A DNA stretch of 64,000 nt from Candidatus Rokuibacteriota bacterium (GCA_003221695.1 QHSX01000054.1:62001-126000), one strand, 5' to 3'. Positions 1 through 9,293 are shown, counted from the first letter of the stretch. Notes: generated from the letters alone by a model not told the origin. Program-made: numbers and translations.

Positions 1-446
1 CACGCCTCGGTGCGGATCCCGCCGCAGAGCGGTCGCCGATCGAGGAGGCTCGCGCCCAGCTTGTGGAAGAACCGGAGGTCCATCGAGCCGCCGGCGAGCA
101 TGCCATGCGGGCCCGCGTAGTTGAGGGGCAGAATCGCTCCCGGGCCGTGGGCGGCGATCACCGCGGTGAACCGGGCGTGGATCAGGTCGAGCGCCTGGGA
201 CCATGTGATAGGCTCGAAGCGCCCCTCGCCTCGATCGCCTACGCGCCGGAGTGGCGTGCGGAGGCGTCCGGCCCCGTGGACGAACGCCGGGTATTCCTGC
301 GGGACCTTCGCGCAGAGCACGCCGTCCGTGTACGGGTTGGCGTGCGAGCCGCGAATCCCGACGACGCGGTCGTCCTCGACCGTGACCGTGAGGCTGCAGG
401 TGTCGGGGCAATCGAGCGGGCAGACGCTTGGTCGTTCGACGCTCAT
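1..446 (-). CDS. Molybdopterin-dependent oxidoreductase, N-terminal part (runs off the left edge)
   Basis: The reading frame opens at ATG 446 and runs leftward off the window without a stop, so only about 148 residues are visible. They include the N-terminal iron-sulfur motif CPLDCPDTC (C9, C13, C17) and a later DGVLCAK that supplies the fourth cysteine. This layout marks the [4Fe-4S] domain of the bis-MGD (DMSO reductase/formate dehydrogenase) family. The further run FEPITWSQALDLI is also typical. Substrate cannot be told from this part. No twin-arginine signal precedes the cysteines, which suggests a cytoplasmic enzyme. It is divergent from the CoA-transferase at 498. Confidence 0.88.
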   Translation of the reverse strand, partial: MSVERPSVCPLDCPDTCSLTVTVEDDRVVGIRGSHANPYTDGVLCAKVPQEYPAFVHGAGRLRTPLRRVGDRGEGRFEPITWSQALDLIHARFTAVIAAHGPGAILPLNYAGPHGMLAGGSMDLRFFHKLGASLLDRRPLCGGIRTEA

Positions 447-497
447 GGCCGCCATCGTACTAGAATCGACCGTCATCGCGGAAGGGGGAACGCGACC

Positions 498-1700
498 GTG
501 CTGCTCCAGGGAATCCGCGTGGTCGAGGCGGCCTCGATGGTGCTCGTGCCGTCGGCCGCCGCCATCCTCGCCGACTTCGGCGCCGAGGTCGTCAAGGTGG
601 AGCCGCCCGAGGGGGACTACAACCGGAAGATGCACGAGCTCCCCACGCTGCCTCAGTCGGAAACGCCCTACTGCTTCCTGGTGGACAGCCGCTCGAAGCG
701 GTCGATCGTGCTCGATGCGAAGTCGGCCGATGGCGTCGCGATCCTCCACAAGCTCGTGAGCACGTCCGACGTGTTCCTGACCAACTACCGTTCGCCGGCC
801 CTCGAAAGGCTCAGGCTCCGCTGGGACGACCTGGCCCCGCTCAACCCGCGCCTGGTCTACGCGAGCGCCTCGGCGTTCGGCGAGGCGGGGCCGGAGGCGG
901 ACAAGCCCGGCTACGACACCGTGGTCTACTGGGCGCGCTCGGGGCTCGAGTCGAGCCTCTTGACGCCCGAGGGGACGCTGGGCCAGCTCGCCGGGGGCGC
1001 GGGCGATCACCCGACCGCGCTCGCGCTCTTCGGCGCCGTCGCGCTCGCCCTCTTCGCGCGCGAGCGCACGGGACGCGGCCTGAAGGTCGGGACCTCGCTC
1101 CTCGCCGCCGGCGCCTGGGCGAACTCCTGGAACATCCAGGCCCAGCTCTGCGGCGCCACGTTCCCGCCCAAGCTCCCGCGCTCGCAGGCGCGGACCTTCG
1201 GCGTCTACTACAGGACGCGCGACAGCCGGATGCTCAAGTTCGCCCTCGTGAACCCGGAAAAGCTCTGGGCGCCCTTCTGCCACGCGGTGGGTCGTCCGGA
1301 CTTGGTGAACGACCCGCGCTTCGCCGAGGCGGGTGCACGCCGCGCCCACGTCCAGGAGCTGATCGCGATCCTCGACCAGATCTTCGCGACGGAGGACGCG
1401 GCGCACTGGAAGGCGCGGCTCGAGGCGCACGACATCCCGTTCGCCGTCCTCCCCACGTACGCGGAAGTGGCGGGCGATCCGCAGATGCGCGCCAGCGGCG
1501 TGCTCGTCGACCTCGATCATCCGCGCTTCGGCCGGCTCGCGACCGTGGACAGCCCGATCAGCGTCGCGGGCGTCCCGAAGGCGCCGCCGCGCGCGGCGCC
1601 CGACCTCGGCGCGCACACGCGCGAGGTGCTCGGCGGCCTCGGCTACACGGAGCGCCAGATCCGGGACTTCCTCGCCCGGGGCGTCGCCGTCCAGGGATGA
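498..1700 (+). CDS. CaiB/BaiF (family III) CoA-transferase
   Basis: A 400-residue protein of the size usual for family III CoA-transferases, which move CoA between carboxylic acids through an aspartyl-CoA anhydride. The N-terminal GIRVVE...ILADFGAEVVKVEPP and the GDHPTAL motif, whose Asp (about residue 170) matches the catalytic Asp of formyl-CoA transferase, support the call. I chose GTG 498 because GAAGGGGG lies just upstream and homology begins at LLQGIRVVE. The open frame further upstream (to 63) is antisense to the oxidoreductase gene. Substrate is unknown. The stop overlaps the next gene by ATGA. Confidence 0.9.
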   Translation: MLLQGIRVVEAASMVLVPSAAAILADFGAEVVKVEPPEGDYNRKMHELPTLPQSETPYCFLVDSRSKRSIVLDAKSADGVAILHKLVSTSDVFLTNYRSPALERLRLRWDDLAPLNPRLVYASASAFGEAGPEADKPGYDTVVYWARSGLESSLLTPEGTLGQLAGGAGDHPTALALFGAVALALFARERTGRGLKVGTSLLAAGAWANSWNIQAQLCGATFPPKLPRSQARTFGVYYRTRDSRMLKFALVNPEKLWAPFCHAVGRPDLVNDPRFAEAGARRAHVQELIAILDQIFATEDAAHWKARLEAHDIPFAVLPTYAEVAGDPQMRASGVLVDLDHPRFGRLATVDSPISVAGVPKAPPRAAPDLGAHTREVLGGLGYTERQIRDFLARGVAVQG

Positions 1701-2467
1701 GCGTGACCGGCGCCGTCGACTGGGACCAGTGGCTCCGGCGCTGGGACGCCCAGCAGACCGTCTATCTCCCCGACCGCGAGAGCCGCTTCGACGCGATGCT
1801 CGACGTCGTGCAGGCGCTGTTGCCCGAGACGCTCGTCGCGCTCGACCTGGCCTCGGGCCCAGGCTCGCTGAGCCAGCGTTTGCTGCGACGCTTGCCCAAG
1901 GCACGGTGTATCGCCGTCGACCTCGATCCCGTGCTGCTTGCGATGGGCCGGGCGGTGCTCGGCAACTTCGGCCGGCGGCTCGCCTGGGTCGAGGCCGATC
2001 TGCGCGACCGCGCGTGGGCGGAGCGCCTCGGCGTACGCGAGGTCGACGCTGTGCTCACGACGACCGCGCTCCACTGGCTCGAGCCAGACGACGTGCGGGC
2101 GCTCTGCACGACGCTCGCACAGCTCGTCAGGCCCGGCGGCGTCGTCCTCAACGGCGACCACCTGGCCTTCCCACTCCACCTGCCGACGCTCCAGCAGGCG
2201 GCGCGGACCCTCAAGGGACGCCGCCTCGAGGAGCGGCGGACGGCCCCGGGCGCCGAGGACTGGGATCAATGGTGGGCCGCGATCGAGGCGGTGCCGGCGC
2301 TCCGGGAGCTCTGCGCCGAGCGCAAGCGCCGCTTCGCGTGGCGCGAGAAGAACGACACGCCGCCGCCGCTCGAGCTCTACGAGCAGGCGCTCGCGGACGC
2401 CGGCTTCCGCGAGGTCGGCGTGATCTGGCAGAACATGGACAATCGCGTCCTCATGGCGGTCCGGTAG
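1697..2467 (+). CDS. Class I SAM-dependent methyltransferase (trans-aconitate methyltransferase-like)
   Basis: A 256-residue protein with the Rossmann methyltransferase motif I (VALDLASGPGSLSQRLL, about residues 46-62), an acidic motif II end (CIAVDLDP) and motif IV-like LTTTALHWLE. The HWL signature and overall shape resemble trans-aconitate/ubiquinone-type methyltransferases acting on small acids. It starts inside the stop of the CoA-transferase (ATGA overlap), so the two are probably translationally coupled. The substrate is not recognisable; a small carboxylic acid is a guess from the neighbour. Confidence 0.8.
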   Translation: MSVTGAVDWDQWLRRWDAQQTVYLPDRESRFDAMLDVVQALLPETLVALDLASGPGSLSQRLLRRLPKARCIAVDLDPVLLAMGRAVLGNFGRRLAWVEADLRDRAWAERLGVREVDAVLTTTALHWLEPDDVRALCTTLAQLVRPGGVVLNGDHLAFPLHLPTLQQAARTLKGRRLEERRTAPGAEDWDQWWAAIEAVPALRELCAERKRRFAWREKNDTPPPLELYEQALADAGFREVGVIWQNMDNRVLMAVR

Positions 2468-2542
2468 CGCCGGCGACGGACGGCCCCCGCATTCGGTTTG
2501 TCAAGCCGGCCATCCGTGGTGTAGCATCCTCGCGCGCTGAAA

Positions 2543-2935
2543 ATGTTGATCCGCTCGTTCGTGCTCCTCGTGCTGGGCCTCGCGGGCCTGGCGTCTGCGG
2601 CCGCCGCCGGCGACGTCATTCTGCTCGCGCCGATGGAGATCAGGGCGTCGCCGCAACCGCTCGTGCCGCCCGCCTACCGGAAGACGCCGCTGCCGGCGTA
2701 CCCGGCGGCGGCGCGCGCCGAGCGGCTCGAGGGCCTCGTCGTCCTCGCCGTCCTCGTCGGCGCGAACGGCCGCGTCGTGGACGTGAGCGTCGCGTCCTCC
2801 TCGGGTCATACGGTCCTCGACCAGGCCGCGGCCGGTGCCGTGAAGACCTGGACGTTCGCGCCAGCCCACCGGGGCGCACGGGCGGTCGAGAGTGTGGTGG
2901 AGGTCCCCGTGAAGTTCGCGCTGAGCCGTGAGTGA
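2543..2935 (+). CDS. Short TonB-family C-terminal-domain protein
   Basis: A 130-residue protein with an N-terminal hydrophobic segment (residues 2-22), about 30 linker residues with several prolines, and a TonB C-terminal fold (YPAAARAERLEGLVVLAVLVG ... AAAGAVKTWTFAPA, residues 52-115). TonB couples ExbB/ExbD energy to outer-membrane receptors. The neighbouring receptor gene overlaps by 4 bases, which supports a dedicated TonB. The linker is far shorter than in classical TonB (about 240 residues), and no ExbB or ExbD gene is adjacent. The hydrophobic segment could be an anchor or a cleaved signal (AAAAG). Confidence 0.78.
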   Translation: MLIRSFVLLVLGLAGLASAAAAGDVILLAPMEIRASPQPLVPPAYRKTPLPAYPAAARAERLEGLVVLAVLVGANGRVVDVSVASSSGHTVLDQAAAGAVKTWTFAPAHRGARAVESVVEVPVKFALSRE

Positions 2936-4998
2936 CCGTGCACCCGACGATCGTGGCGCTCGCCCTCCTCCTGGTCGCGTCGTCTGCCGCGGCGCAGGAG
3001 AGCCCGGCCCCCACCCGACTCGAGCCCGTGGTCGTCACGCCGACACGGCTCGAGCAGCAGGCGGGCGACGCACCCGCCAGCGTGACGGTCATCACCCGCG
3101 AGGACGTGCGCCAGTCCGCGAGCCAGACCGTGGACGATCTCCTCCGCCAGGTGCCCGGCTTCAGCCTGTTCCGGCGCACGTCGAGCGTCGTCGGTCACCC
3201 CACAACGCAGGGCCTGTCGCTCCGCGGCATCGGCCCGAGCGGTACGAGCCGCGCCCTCGTGCTGCTCGACGGTGTCCCGATCAACGACCCGTTCGGGGGC
3301 TGGGTGTACTGGAACCGCATCCCCCTCCAGGCCATCGAGCAGATCGAGGTCGTCCATGGCGGCGGATCGAGCGTGTGGGGCAACTACGCGCTGGGCGGCG
3401 TCGTGCACGTCCTCACCCGACGACCCGTCGAGCGCGCGGCCTTCTTCGAGGCCAGCTACGGGAGCTACGACACTCGCAACTTCGATCTCCTGCTGACCGA
3501 GGCGAAGGGCCCCTTTCGCCTTTCGCTCGAGGGCAACTACTTCGACACCGGCGGCTACCCGATCGTCAAGGAGTCCCGGCGCGGCGCGATCGACATCGAC
3601 GCGACCTCGCGCCGCTCGACATTCAACGGCCGGGTCGAGCTCGTCGACTCGCCCGACCTCTCGCTGTTCGCCAGCGGCAACTACTTCGACGAGGACCGCG
3701 GCAACGGCACGCCGCTCCAGTTCAACCGCACCGGCTCCGGCGCGTTCGCGACCGGCGGCCGTCTGCGCGCGGGCGATTTTGGCGATCTGGCCGCCGCCGT
3801 CTACGGCCACTTCCAGGAGTTCCGGAGCACGTTCTCCACCCAGGCGGCCGATCGCAACTCAGAGATCCTCGTGCTCGACCAGACGGTCCCCTCCACCTCG
3901 GCGGGTGGCTACCTCCAGTGGAGCCGCCGTTTCGGTGCGCACCTGGTGGCGAGCGGCGGCGACATCCGCTGGGTCGACGGCGAGACGGAGGAGAAGGTCT
4001 ACAACGGCGTGGGCGGCGCGTTTCTTCGCACGCGCATCGCCGGCGGCGAGCAGCTCCTCGGCGGTGTCTACCTTCAAGATGTGTACACGCCGGATCCCGC
4101 CTGGGAGCTGGTCGGGGGGATCCGCGGCGACTACTGGGAGAGCTATCACGGCACCCGGCGTGACACGCCGCCGCCGGCCGGGAGCGGCATCCCCCCGAGC
4201 CAGACGTTCGCCGACATCGATCGCATCCTCGCGAGCCCGCGGATCGCTGCGCTCTTCCACGCGACGTCGTCCACGGACGTGCGCGCGTCCGCGTATCAGG
4301 GCTTCCGCGTACCGACGATCAACGAGCTCTACCGCGTCTTCCGCGTGCGCAACGACGTCACCGTCGCCAACGAGCACCTGCGTCCCGAGCGCCTCACCGG
4401 GGGCGAGCTGGGCGTCCAGCAGCGCTGGGGGCCCCTCGAGGCGCGCGTGACGGCGTTCTGGAACGAGGTACGTGACCTCGTGGCGAACGTCACCCTGGCG
4501 GCTCCCCTGCCGGACTGCCCGACGGGCACGACCTGCCGCCAGCGCCAGAACCTCGACCTCGCGCGCATCCGCGGGTTCGAGAGCGAGCTCGAGCTCCGCC
4601 CGACGCGCGAGTGGCGTCTCCTCGCGAGCTACCTCTTCAGCGACGCGCGGGTCGTCGAGGCGGCACAGCAGCCGACCCTCGAGGGCCGGCGCCTCGCCCA
4701 GGTCCCCGAGCACAACGTCACGCTCGGCGTCCGCTACGCCCACCCGGCGATCGCCACCGTCTCGGCGACGGCCCGGTACGTCGGCGGCCAGTTCGAGGAC
4801 GACCAGAACACGCTGCCGCTCGGCGGCTACGTCGTCCTGGACGTCTTCGTCTCGCGCGCGCTCGCCAGGTGGGCCGAGGCCTTCGTCGGCGTCGAGAACC
4901 TCTTCGACCAGACGTACGCGACCGGCCGCACGAGCGAAGGCGTCGTCTCGATCGGCGCGCCGCGACTGGTGCACGGCGGCCTCCGTCTCGTGTTTTAG
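2932..4998 (+). CDS. TonB-dependent outer-membrane receptor
   Basis: A 688-residue receptor. It has a signal peptide ending SSAAAQ, a TonB-box-like segment (EPVVVTPTRLEQQ), a plug domain (SVTVITREDVRQS ... LRGIGPSGTSRALVLLDGVPIND, to about residue 160), then a beta-barrel of alternating aromatic strands ending in a terminal phenylalanine (GGLRLVF), as expected for BAM-assembled porins. GTG 2932 overlaps the TonB-like gene; GTG 2938 is an alternative start. The plug resembles vitamin B12/siderophore-type receptors, but the ligand cannot be assigned. No periplasmic binding protein or ABC importer lies next to it. Confidence 0.92.
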   Translation: MTVHPTIVALALLLVASSAAAQESPAPTRLEPVVVTPTRLEQQAGDAPASVTVITREDVRQSASQTVDDLLRQVPGFSLFRRTSSVVGHPTTQGLSLRGIGPSGTSRALVLLDGVPINDPFGGWVYWNRIPLQAIEQIEVVHGGGSSVWGNYALGGVVHVLTRRPVERAAFFEASYGSYDTRNFDLLLTEAKGPFRLSLEGNYFDTGGYPIVKESRRGAIDIDATSRRSTFNGRVELVDSPDLSLFASGNYFDEDRGNGTPLQFNRTGSGAFATGGRLRAGDFGDLAAAVYGHFQEFRSTFSTQAADRNSEILVLDQTVPSTSAGGYLQWSRRFGAHLVASGGDIRWVDGETEEKVYNGVGGAFLRTRIAGGEQLLGGVYLQDVYTPDPAWELVGGIRGDYWESYHGTRRDTPPPAGSGIPPSQTFADIDRILASPRIAALFHATSSTDVRASAYQGFRVPTINELYRVFRVRNDVTVANEHLRPERLTGGELGVQQRWGPLEARVTAFWNEVRDLVANVTLAAPLPDCPTGTTCRQRQNLDLARIRGFESELELRPTREWRLLASYLFSDARVVEAAQQPTLEGRRLAQVPEHNVTLGVRYAHPAIATVSATARYVGGQFEDDQNTLPLGGYVVLDVFVSRALARWAEAFVGVENLFDQTYATGRTSEGVVSIGAPRLVHGGLRLVF

Positions 4999-5013
4999 TA
5001 CAATCGGAGACCG

Positions 5014-6072
5014 ATGAAGACCCGCGACCTGCACGTCGAGTCGATCCGGCCCCTGCTCCCGCCAGCGATCCTGCTCGAGGAGCTGCCGCTCGACGAGCGG
5101 GGCTCACTCGTCGTCGGCCGCGCCCGCGAGGAGGTCATTCGCGTCCTGAGTGGCGAGGACGACCGCCTGCTGGTCGTCGTCGGCCCTTGCTCCATCCACG
5201 ACCCGGTGGCCGGGCTCGACTACGCGCACCGCCTGAAGCGGGTGGCCGACGAGCTCGGCCGCGACCTCCGCGTCGTGATGCGCGTCTACTTCGAGAAGCC
5301 GCGCACGACGGTCGGCTGGAAGGGGCTCCTCAACGATCCGCACCTCGACGGCTCCTTCGCCATCAACGAGGGCCTCCGCCTCGCGCGTCGGCTCCTGCTC
5401 GACCTGGTCGAGCTCGGCCTCCCCTCGGGCTCGGAGTTCCTCGATCCGATCACGCCGCAGTTCACCTCGGACCTCGTCACCTGGGGGGCGATCGGGGCAC
5501 GCACGACGGAGAGCCAGGTCCACCGCGAGCTCGCCTCCGGCCTCTCGATGCCCGTGGGCTTTAAGAACGGCACGGACGGTGGCGTGCAGATCGCGATCGA
5601 CGCCGTGCGCGCGGCGGCCCACCCGCACCGTTTCCTGGGCGTCACCGAGCAGGGCCTGGCAGGGATCGTCTCGACCCGCGGTAACCCCGACTGCCACGTC
5701 ATCCTGCGCGGCGGCGTCAACGGCACGAACTACGACACGATCAGCGTGCAGAAGACGCTCGCGGCGCTCCGCGACGCCGGGCTCCCGCCACGGCTCATGA
5801 TCGACACGAGCCACGGCAACAGCGACAAGGACTACCGGCGCCAGCCCGTGGTCGCGGGCGAGATCGCCGCCCAGATCGCCCAGGGCGAGGCCGGAATCGT
5901 CGGCGTGATGATGGAATCGTTCATTGTGGACGGGCGCCAGGATCTCAAGGACCCCAAACGCCTCACGTACGGGCAGTCCATCACCGACGCCTGCATCGGT
6001 TGGGAGATGACGGTGCCGGTCCTCCGCGACTTCGCCGCGGCCGTGCGGGCGCGCCGCTCCGCACGCGCCTGA
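5014..6072 (+). CDS. aroG: 3-deoxy-7-phosphoheptulonate (DAHP) synthase, class I AroFGH type
   Basis: Catalyses the first step of the shikimate pathway, condensing phosphoenolpyruvate and erythrose-4-phosphate. The 352-residue length matches E. coli AroF/G/H. Diagnostic motifs are GPCSIHDP, MRVYFEKPRTTVGWKG, EFLDPITPQ, WGAIGARTTESQVHRE, GFKNGTDG and DTSHGNS. A TACAAT box (4999-5004) inside the end of the receptor gene, 9 bases before the ATG, may give this gene its own promoter. The sequence alone does not say which aromatic amino acid inhibits it, so the G in the symbol marks the type only. Confidence 0.94.
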   Translation: MKTRDLHVESIRPLLPPAILLEELPLDERGSLVVGRAREEVIRVLSGEDDRLLVVVGPCSIHDPVAGLDYAHRLKRVADELGRDLRVVMRVYFEKPRTTVGWKGLLNDPHLDGSFAINEGLRLARRLLLDLVELGLPSGSEFLDPITPQFTSDLVTWGAIGARTTESQVHRELASGLSMPVGFKNGTDGGVQIAIDAVRAAAHPHRFLGVTEQGLAGIVSTRGNPDCHVILRGGVNGTNYDTISVQKTLAALRDAGLPPRLMIDTSHGNSDKDYRRQPVVAGEIAAQIAQGEAGIVGVMMESFIVDGRQDLKDPKRLTYGQSITDACIGWEMTVPVLRDFAAAVRARRSARA

Positions 6073-6144
6073 CGGGCTCCGCGCTGGACTGCGCGACGGC
6101 CGGGGGCGCCGGGCCGATCCACGAGCCGGTCGAGCCGTTCGTCT

Positions 6145-8580
6145 TTAGGCGGGCGTGACGTTCGCGGCCGCCCGGAGGTCGCCCGGGGCGATGCGCCGCT
6201 CGATCCGCGGATTTCGGAGGTCGACGGTGACGCGGAGCGCGTGGAGCCCGTGCACGCCCTGGAGCTCGTCCAGCTCGACGTCCTCGACCTCGCGGGTGAG
6301 GTAGCCGAGGTTCTGGAGGTACTCGATGTAGCCGCGGTACTCGTTGGCCTCGGCGCGCTGCGCGTAGACGATCGCGATCTTCCCGGGCTGCGTCAAGCGC
6401 TCGTTCGCACCTTTGATCAGCGCCTTGTCGATCCGCTTCTTGACGATCTCGTAGCGGATGTCGTAGGCGCCATCCACGTCGAATCGCTTTTCGTCGAACC
6501 GGAACCGGATCGAGAGCGGCGCGTGCTGGACGAGGACGAGGTGGGTCGCCTCGAGCGGCACCGGGAGCTGGTCACGCAGCTGGTGGGTCCGCAGCGCGAT
6601 ACCGCAGGTGACCATGAGCTGCCAGAGCCGGAGGCTCTTGAGGTAGAGCGGATCGAAGCGGCCGTCCTCGACGAGCGAGGCGCCGACGTACATCTGGTAG
6701 TCGACGCCGTCGGTCTTCTGCTTCTCGAAGTAGTGCGGAAACATCCCCTGAGCCGCCTGCTCCTCGAGGTCGAGGTACGCGGAGATCGTGTCGGCGATCC
6801 GCGTCACGCTCTCCTCGAACAGCTTTCGCCGCGCGTAGACCGTGCCGAAGCGCGGGTCGAGCGCGGCGCGATAGGCTTCGATCCGCTCCCGGACCGCCGG
6901 GCCGAACCCCTGGAGATGATCGAAGAGGCGCTCGACGTCGGCCCGGAGGAACGAGACAACGCCGACCTCGTCGCCCGAATTCAGGTTCTTCTCGATCTTG
7001 GCCGTGTGCTTGTTCACCCGGTAGAGCAGCTCGTCGAGCGCGGGCAGCCGCTTCGCCGTGTGGGCGGCCTGGACCACGTCCCGCCCGAGCCGGAGCTGCG
7101 TCAGCACGTCGGCCTGGATCGCGAGGCTGCGCTCGATCGAGGAGCCGCGGATGTCCGAGAGGGCGTAGAGGGGGTGGACGCGCTCGAAGACGATCGGCTC
7201 GAGCTCGCCGCCGGCCTCGGCGCCCGTGGCGTGGCGCTCGATGGACGTGAGCACCGCCTTGCGGAAACGCCACTCCACGACGGGGTGGATGGCCGTGCAC
7301 TTCTCCTTGATGAGCGCCTGGATCCGGGTGTTCAGCTCCTCCATGCTCCGCTGCACGGCCATCGAGAAGAGGGGCAGGACCTCGTGAAGCTTTGGCAGGT
7401 GCGTCACGTTCAGATCGCCGGGATGGGGCGATTCGAGCTCGAAGGTCCCGATGACCCTGTCCTGGTAGAGGAGCGGCGCGACGACGAGGTTGCGGGCCCC
7501 GCTCTGGATGATCTCATCGTCGACGGCGGTCCGGTCTGGCATCGCGGTGAGGTCGTGGATGACGAGCGGGCTCCCCTGGCGCACCGCGCGCTCGTAGACG
7601 GAGCCCTTGAACTCCTCCTTCGTGTGGTGCCGGGAGTCCGCGAAGATGCACGCGTGCTCGTTCTTGGCGCCGTAGTTCAGGATGAGCACCTGATCGCCGT
7701 TCAGTGCGGCGAGGCCGAAGCGCAGCTCGGGGCGGCGGAAGAGCGTCCGGAGCTTTTGCTGGAGCGCGAGGAAGCGCGCGTTCGAGACGATCGACTCCTT
7801 GTCGATCAGGTCCCGCTTGAGCGACGACAGCACCTCCTGGTCGGTCACCTCGACCGCCTTGAGGATCGTGAAGCCTCGGAAGACGAACTTCTCCGGCGGC
7901 AGGATCGCGAGCAAGAAGTCACGGTCCAGCAGGTTCCCGTGGAGACGCCGCCTGTCCTCGTCGGTGAGCGGCGGGGTCGGGCCGACGGGCACGACCTCGA
8001 CGAATCGCAGGTCGAACTGCGCCTTGAAATGACGATCGAGCCCGGTGTCGGGATCGGCCACCGAGAAGATGAACGAGTAGTCGAGGTCCAGGTCGATGGA
8101 GTAGACGCGCGCCAGCACGAGCGCGTAGGCGCGGAGGAGCCGCATCGCATTCAGGGTCGACGGCTCGATATTCATCCGACCGCGGAAGGTGCCGTCCTCG
8201 GCGAGGAACAGCTGTTGGAACGGCGGCGTGGCGTAGAAGCCCCTGAGCTGGAACGGCGCGATCGCGGCGCCGTACTCCCGGTCGAGGACCGCCGCCGGGA
8301 AGACGGCGGCCATCAGCACATCCACGAACTTCCGATGGCGATCGATGACCGAGGGGTCCGTCATCGGAGCCAGGAGTTCTGGCGCCGCTTCGGTCGCCTC
8401 GCGAATGGTCCGGGCGAACGTGCCCTCGAGCGACTTGTCGTCACCGAAGGTCCGTGCCCAAAAGGCAAACAGCGGCGCCAGGCTCAGCTCGGTCCGGAAT
8501 GGAATCGGCTTGATCTCAACGCTGACCGTCACGTCGAGACCGGCCGCACCCGTGGAGACGTTCTTCGTCATGTTCGCCAT
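6145..8580 (-). CDS. Large GAF-domain protein of unknown function
   Basis: About 811 residues. The central section (roughly residues 265-420) looks like a GAF domain: QVLILNYGAKNEHACIFADSR, then GSPLVIHDLTAMPDRTAVDDEIIQSGARNLVVAPLLYQDRVIGTFELESP cut by a typical loop. The N-terminal 260 residues and the long helical C-terminal half (ERLFDHLQGFGPAVRERIEAYR, EESVTRIADTISAYLDLEE) match no domain I know. There is no kinase, cyclase, GGDEF or DNA-binding output motif and no membrane segment. I chose ATG 8580 (fourth codon of the longest frame) because the first ATG lies inside a TACAAT box (8588-8593), giving TACAAT-N7-ATG. It lies 23 bases downstream of the HAD gene on the same strand. Confidence 0.72.
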   Translation of the reverse strand: MANMTKNVSTGAAGLDVTVSVEIKPIPFRTELSLAPLFAFWARTFGDDKSLEGTFARTIREATEAAPELLAPMTDPSVIDRHRKFVDVLMAAVFPAAVLDREYGAAIAPFQLRGFYATPPFQQLFLAEDGTFRGRMNIEPSTLNAMRLLRAYALVLARVYSIDLDLDYSFIFSVADPDTGLDRHFKAQFDLRFVEVVPVGPTPPLTDEDRRRLHGNLLDRDFLLAILPPEKFVFRGFTILKAVEVTDQEVLSSLKRDLIDKESIVSNARFLALQQKLRTLFRRPELRFGLAALNGDQVLILNYGAKNEHACIFADSRHHTKEEFKGSVYERAVRQGSPLVIHDLTAMPDRTAVDDEIIQSGARNLVVAPLLYQDRVIGTFELESPHPGDLNVTHLPKLHEVLPLFSMAVQRSMEELNTRIQALIKEKCTAIHPVVEWRFRKAVLTSIERHATGAEAGGELEPIVFERVHPLYALSDIRGSSIERSLAIQADVLTQLRLGRDVVQAAHTAKRLPALDELLYRVNKHTAKIEKNLNSGDEVGVVSFLRADVERLFDHLQGFGPAVRERIEAYRAALDPRFGTVYARRKLFEESVTRIADTISAYLDLEEQAAQGMFPHYFEKQKTDGVDYQMYVGASLVEDGRFDPLYLKSLRLWQLMVTCGIALRTHQLRDQLPVPLEATHLVLVQHAPLSIRFRFDEKRFDVDGAYDIRYEIVKKRIDKALIKGANERLTQPGKIAIVYAQRAEANEYRGYIEYLQNLGYLTREVEDVELDELQGVHGLHALRVTVDLRNPRIERRIAPGDLRAAANVTPA

Positions 8581-8603
8581 GGCCCTCATTGTAGCAGCCG
8601 CCG

Positions 8604-9227
8604 CTAGAGGTCGAACCCCAAGAGCGCGGAGAGCTCGCGGAGCGCCCCCTCAGGGTCGTCCACCTTGATCGTGGCCATCCCCAGCGCCCGCGCCGGCTTG
8701 AGGTTCATCCCGATGTCGTCGAGGAACGCGGCGCTCGACGGCGGCACGCGGAGCTCGCGGCAGACGAGCGCGTAGATGCGCGGGTCGGGCTTCCGCAGGC
8801 CCACGACCGCCGACTCCACGAAGACGTCGAAGTGCGTGCGCAGCCCGTCGGTGGGACGCCGCCCCTCCGTCACCCAGTTATTCGTGAGGGCGCCCACGCG
8901 GAGTCCGCGCTCGCGGATCGTCCGGACCGCCGCGAGCATCCGCGGCCGTGGGCGGCTCGCGTCGGCGATGGACGCCATGAGGCGTCCGCCGTCGACCTCG
9001 ACACCCCACGCGCGGCAGTCCGCCGCGAAGGGCGCCAGGAACGACTCGACCGTGAGCTCGCCCCGCTCGAGCCGCGCCCAGGCGCCCGCCTCGCCCGCGG
9101 CGACGACGGCACGGTTGATGGCGCCGGGTGGGAGCCCGTGGTCGCGCTCGTACCGCGCGATCGCGTGGAGCGGCGACTCCTGCACAACGCCGCCGATGTC
9201 GAACACGACCGCCTCGATCGCGCGCAT
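8604..9227 (-). CDS. HAD-superfamily hydrolase (epoxide-hydrolase N-domain/ACAD10-like)
   Basis: A 207-residue HAD subfamily IA protein: motif I VVFDIGGVVQ (nucleophile D10), motif II LTNNW, motif III Lys in VGLRKPDPRIY and motif IV FLDDIGMNLKPARALGM. The second Asp of motif I is replaced by Gly, as in YihX-like relatives with GG(V/N)V, so phosphatase activity is likely but not certain. The C-terminal AFLDD...NLKPA signature resembles the phosphatase half of soluble epoxide hydrolase. ATG 9227 was chosen over an upstream frame because TACAAT (9234-9239) sits 6 bases before it, which fits a leaderless start. Confidence 0.85.
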   Translation of the reverse strand: MRAIEAVVFDIGGVVQESPLHAIARYERDHGLPPGAINRAVVAAGEAGAWARLERGELTVESFLAPFAADCRAWGVEVDGGRLMASIADASRPRPRMLAAVRTIRERGLRVGALTNNWVTEGRRPTDGLRTHFDVFVESAVVGLRKPDPRIYALVCRELRVPPSSAAFLDDIGMNLKPARALGMATIKVDDPEGALRELSALLGFDL

Positions 9228-9293
9228 GGCGGAATTGTAGCGCGCCCACACGCCGGAGCCGTGTAGTAGAATCCGCTGCGACGGGGGGGATCC

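Noticed and set aside
63-497. Upstream extension of the CoA-transferase reading frame
   Set aside because: It lies antisense to the oxidoreductase N-terminus, has no family similarity, and the family begins at 498.
6241-8607. 788-residue open frame antisense to the GAF-domain gene
   Set aside because: High GC removes stops in this frame; the translation is a low-complexity Arg/Glu/Leu mix, while the opposite strand has real domain sequence.
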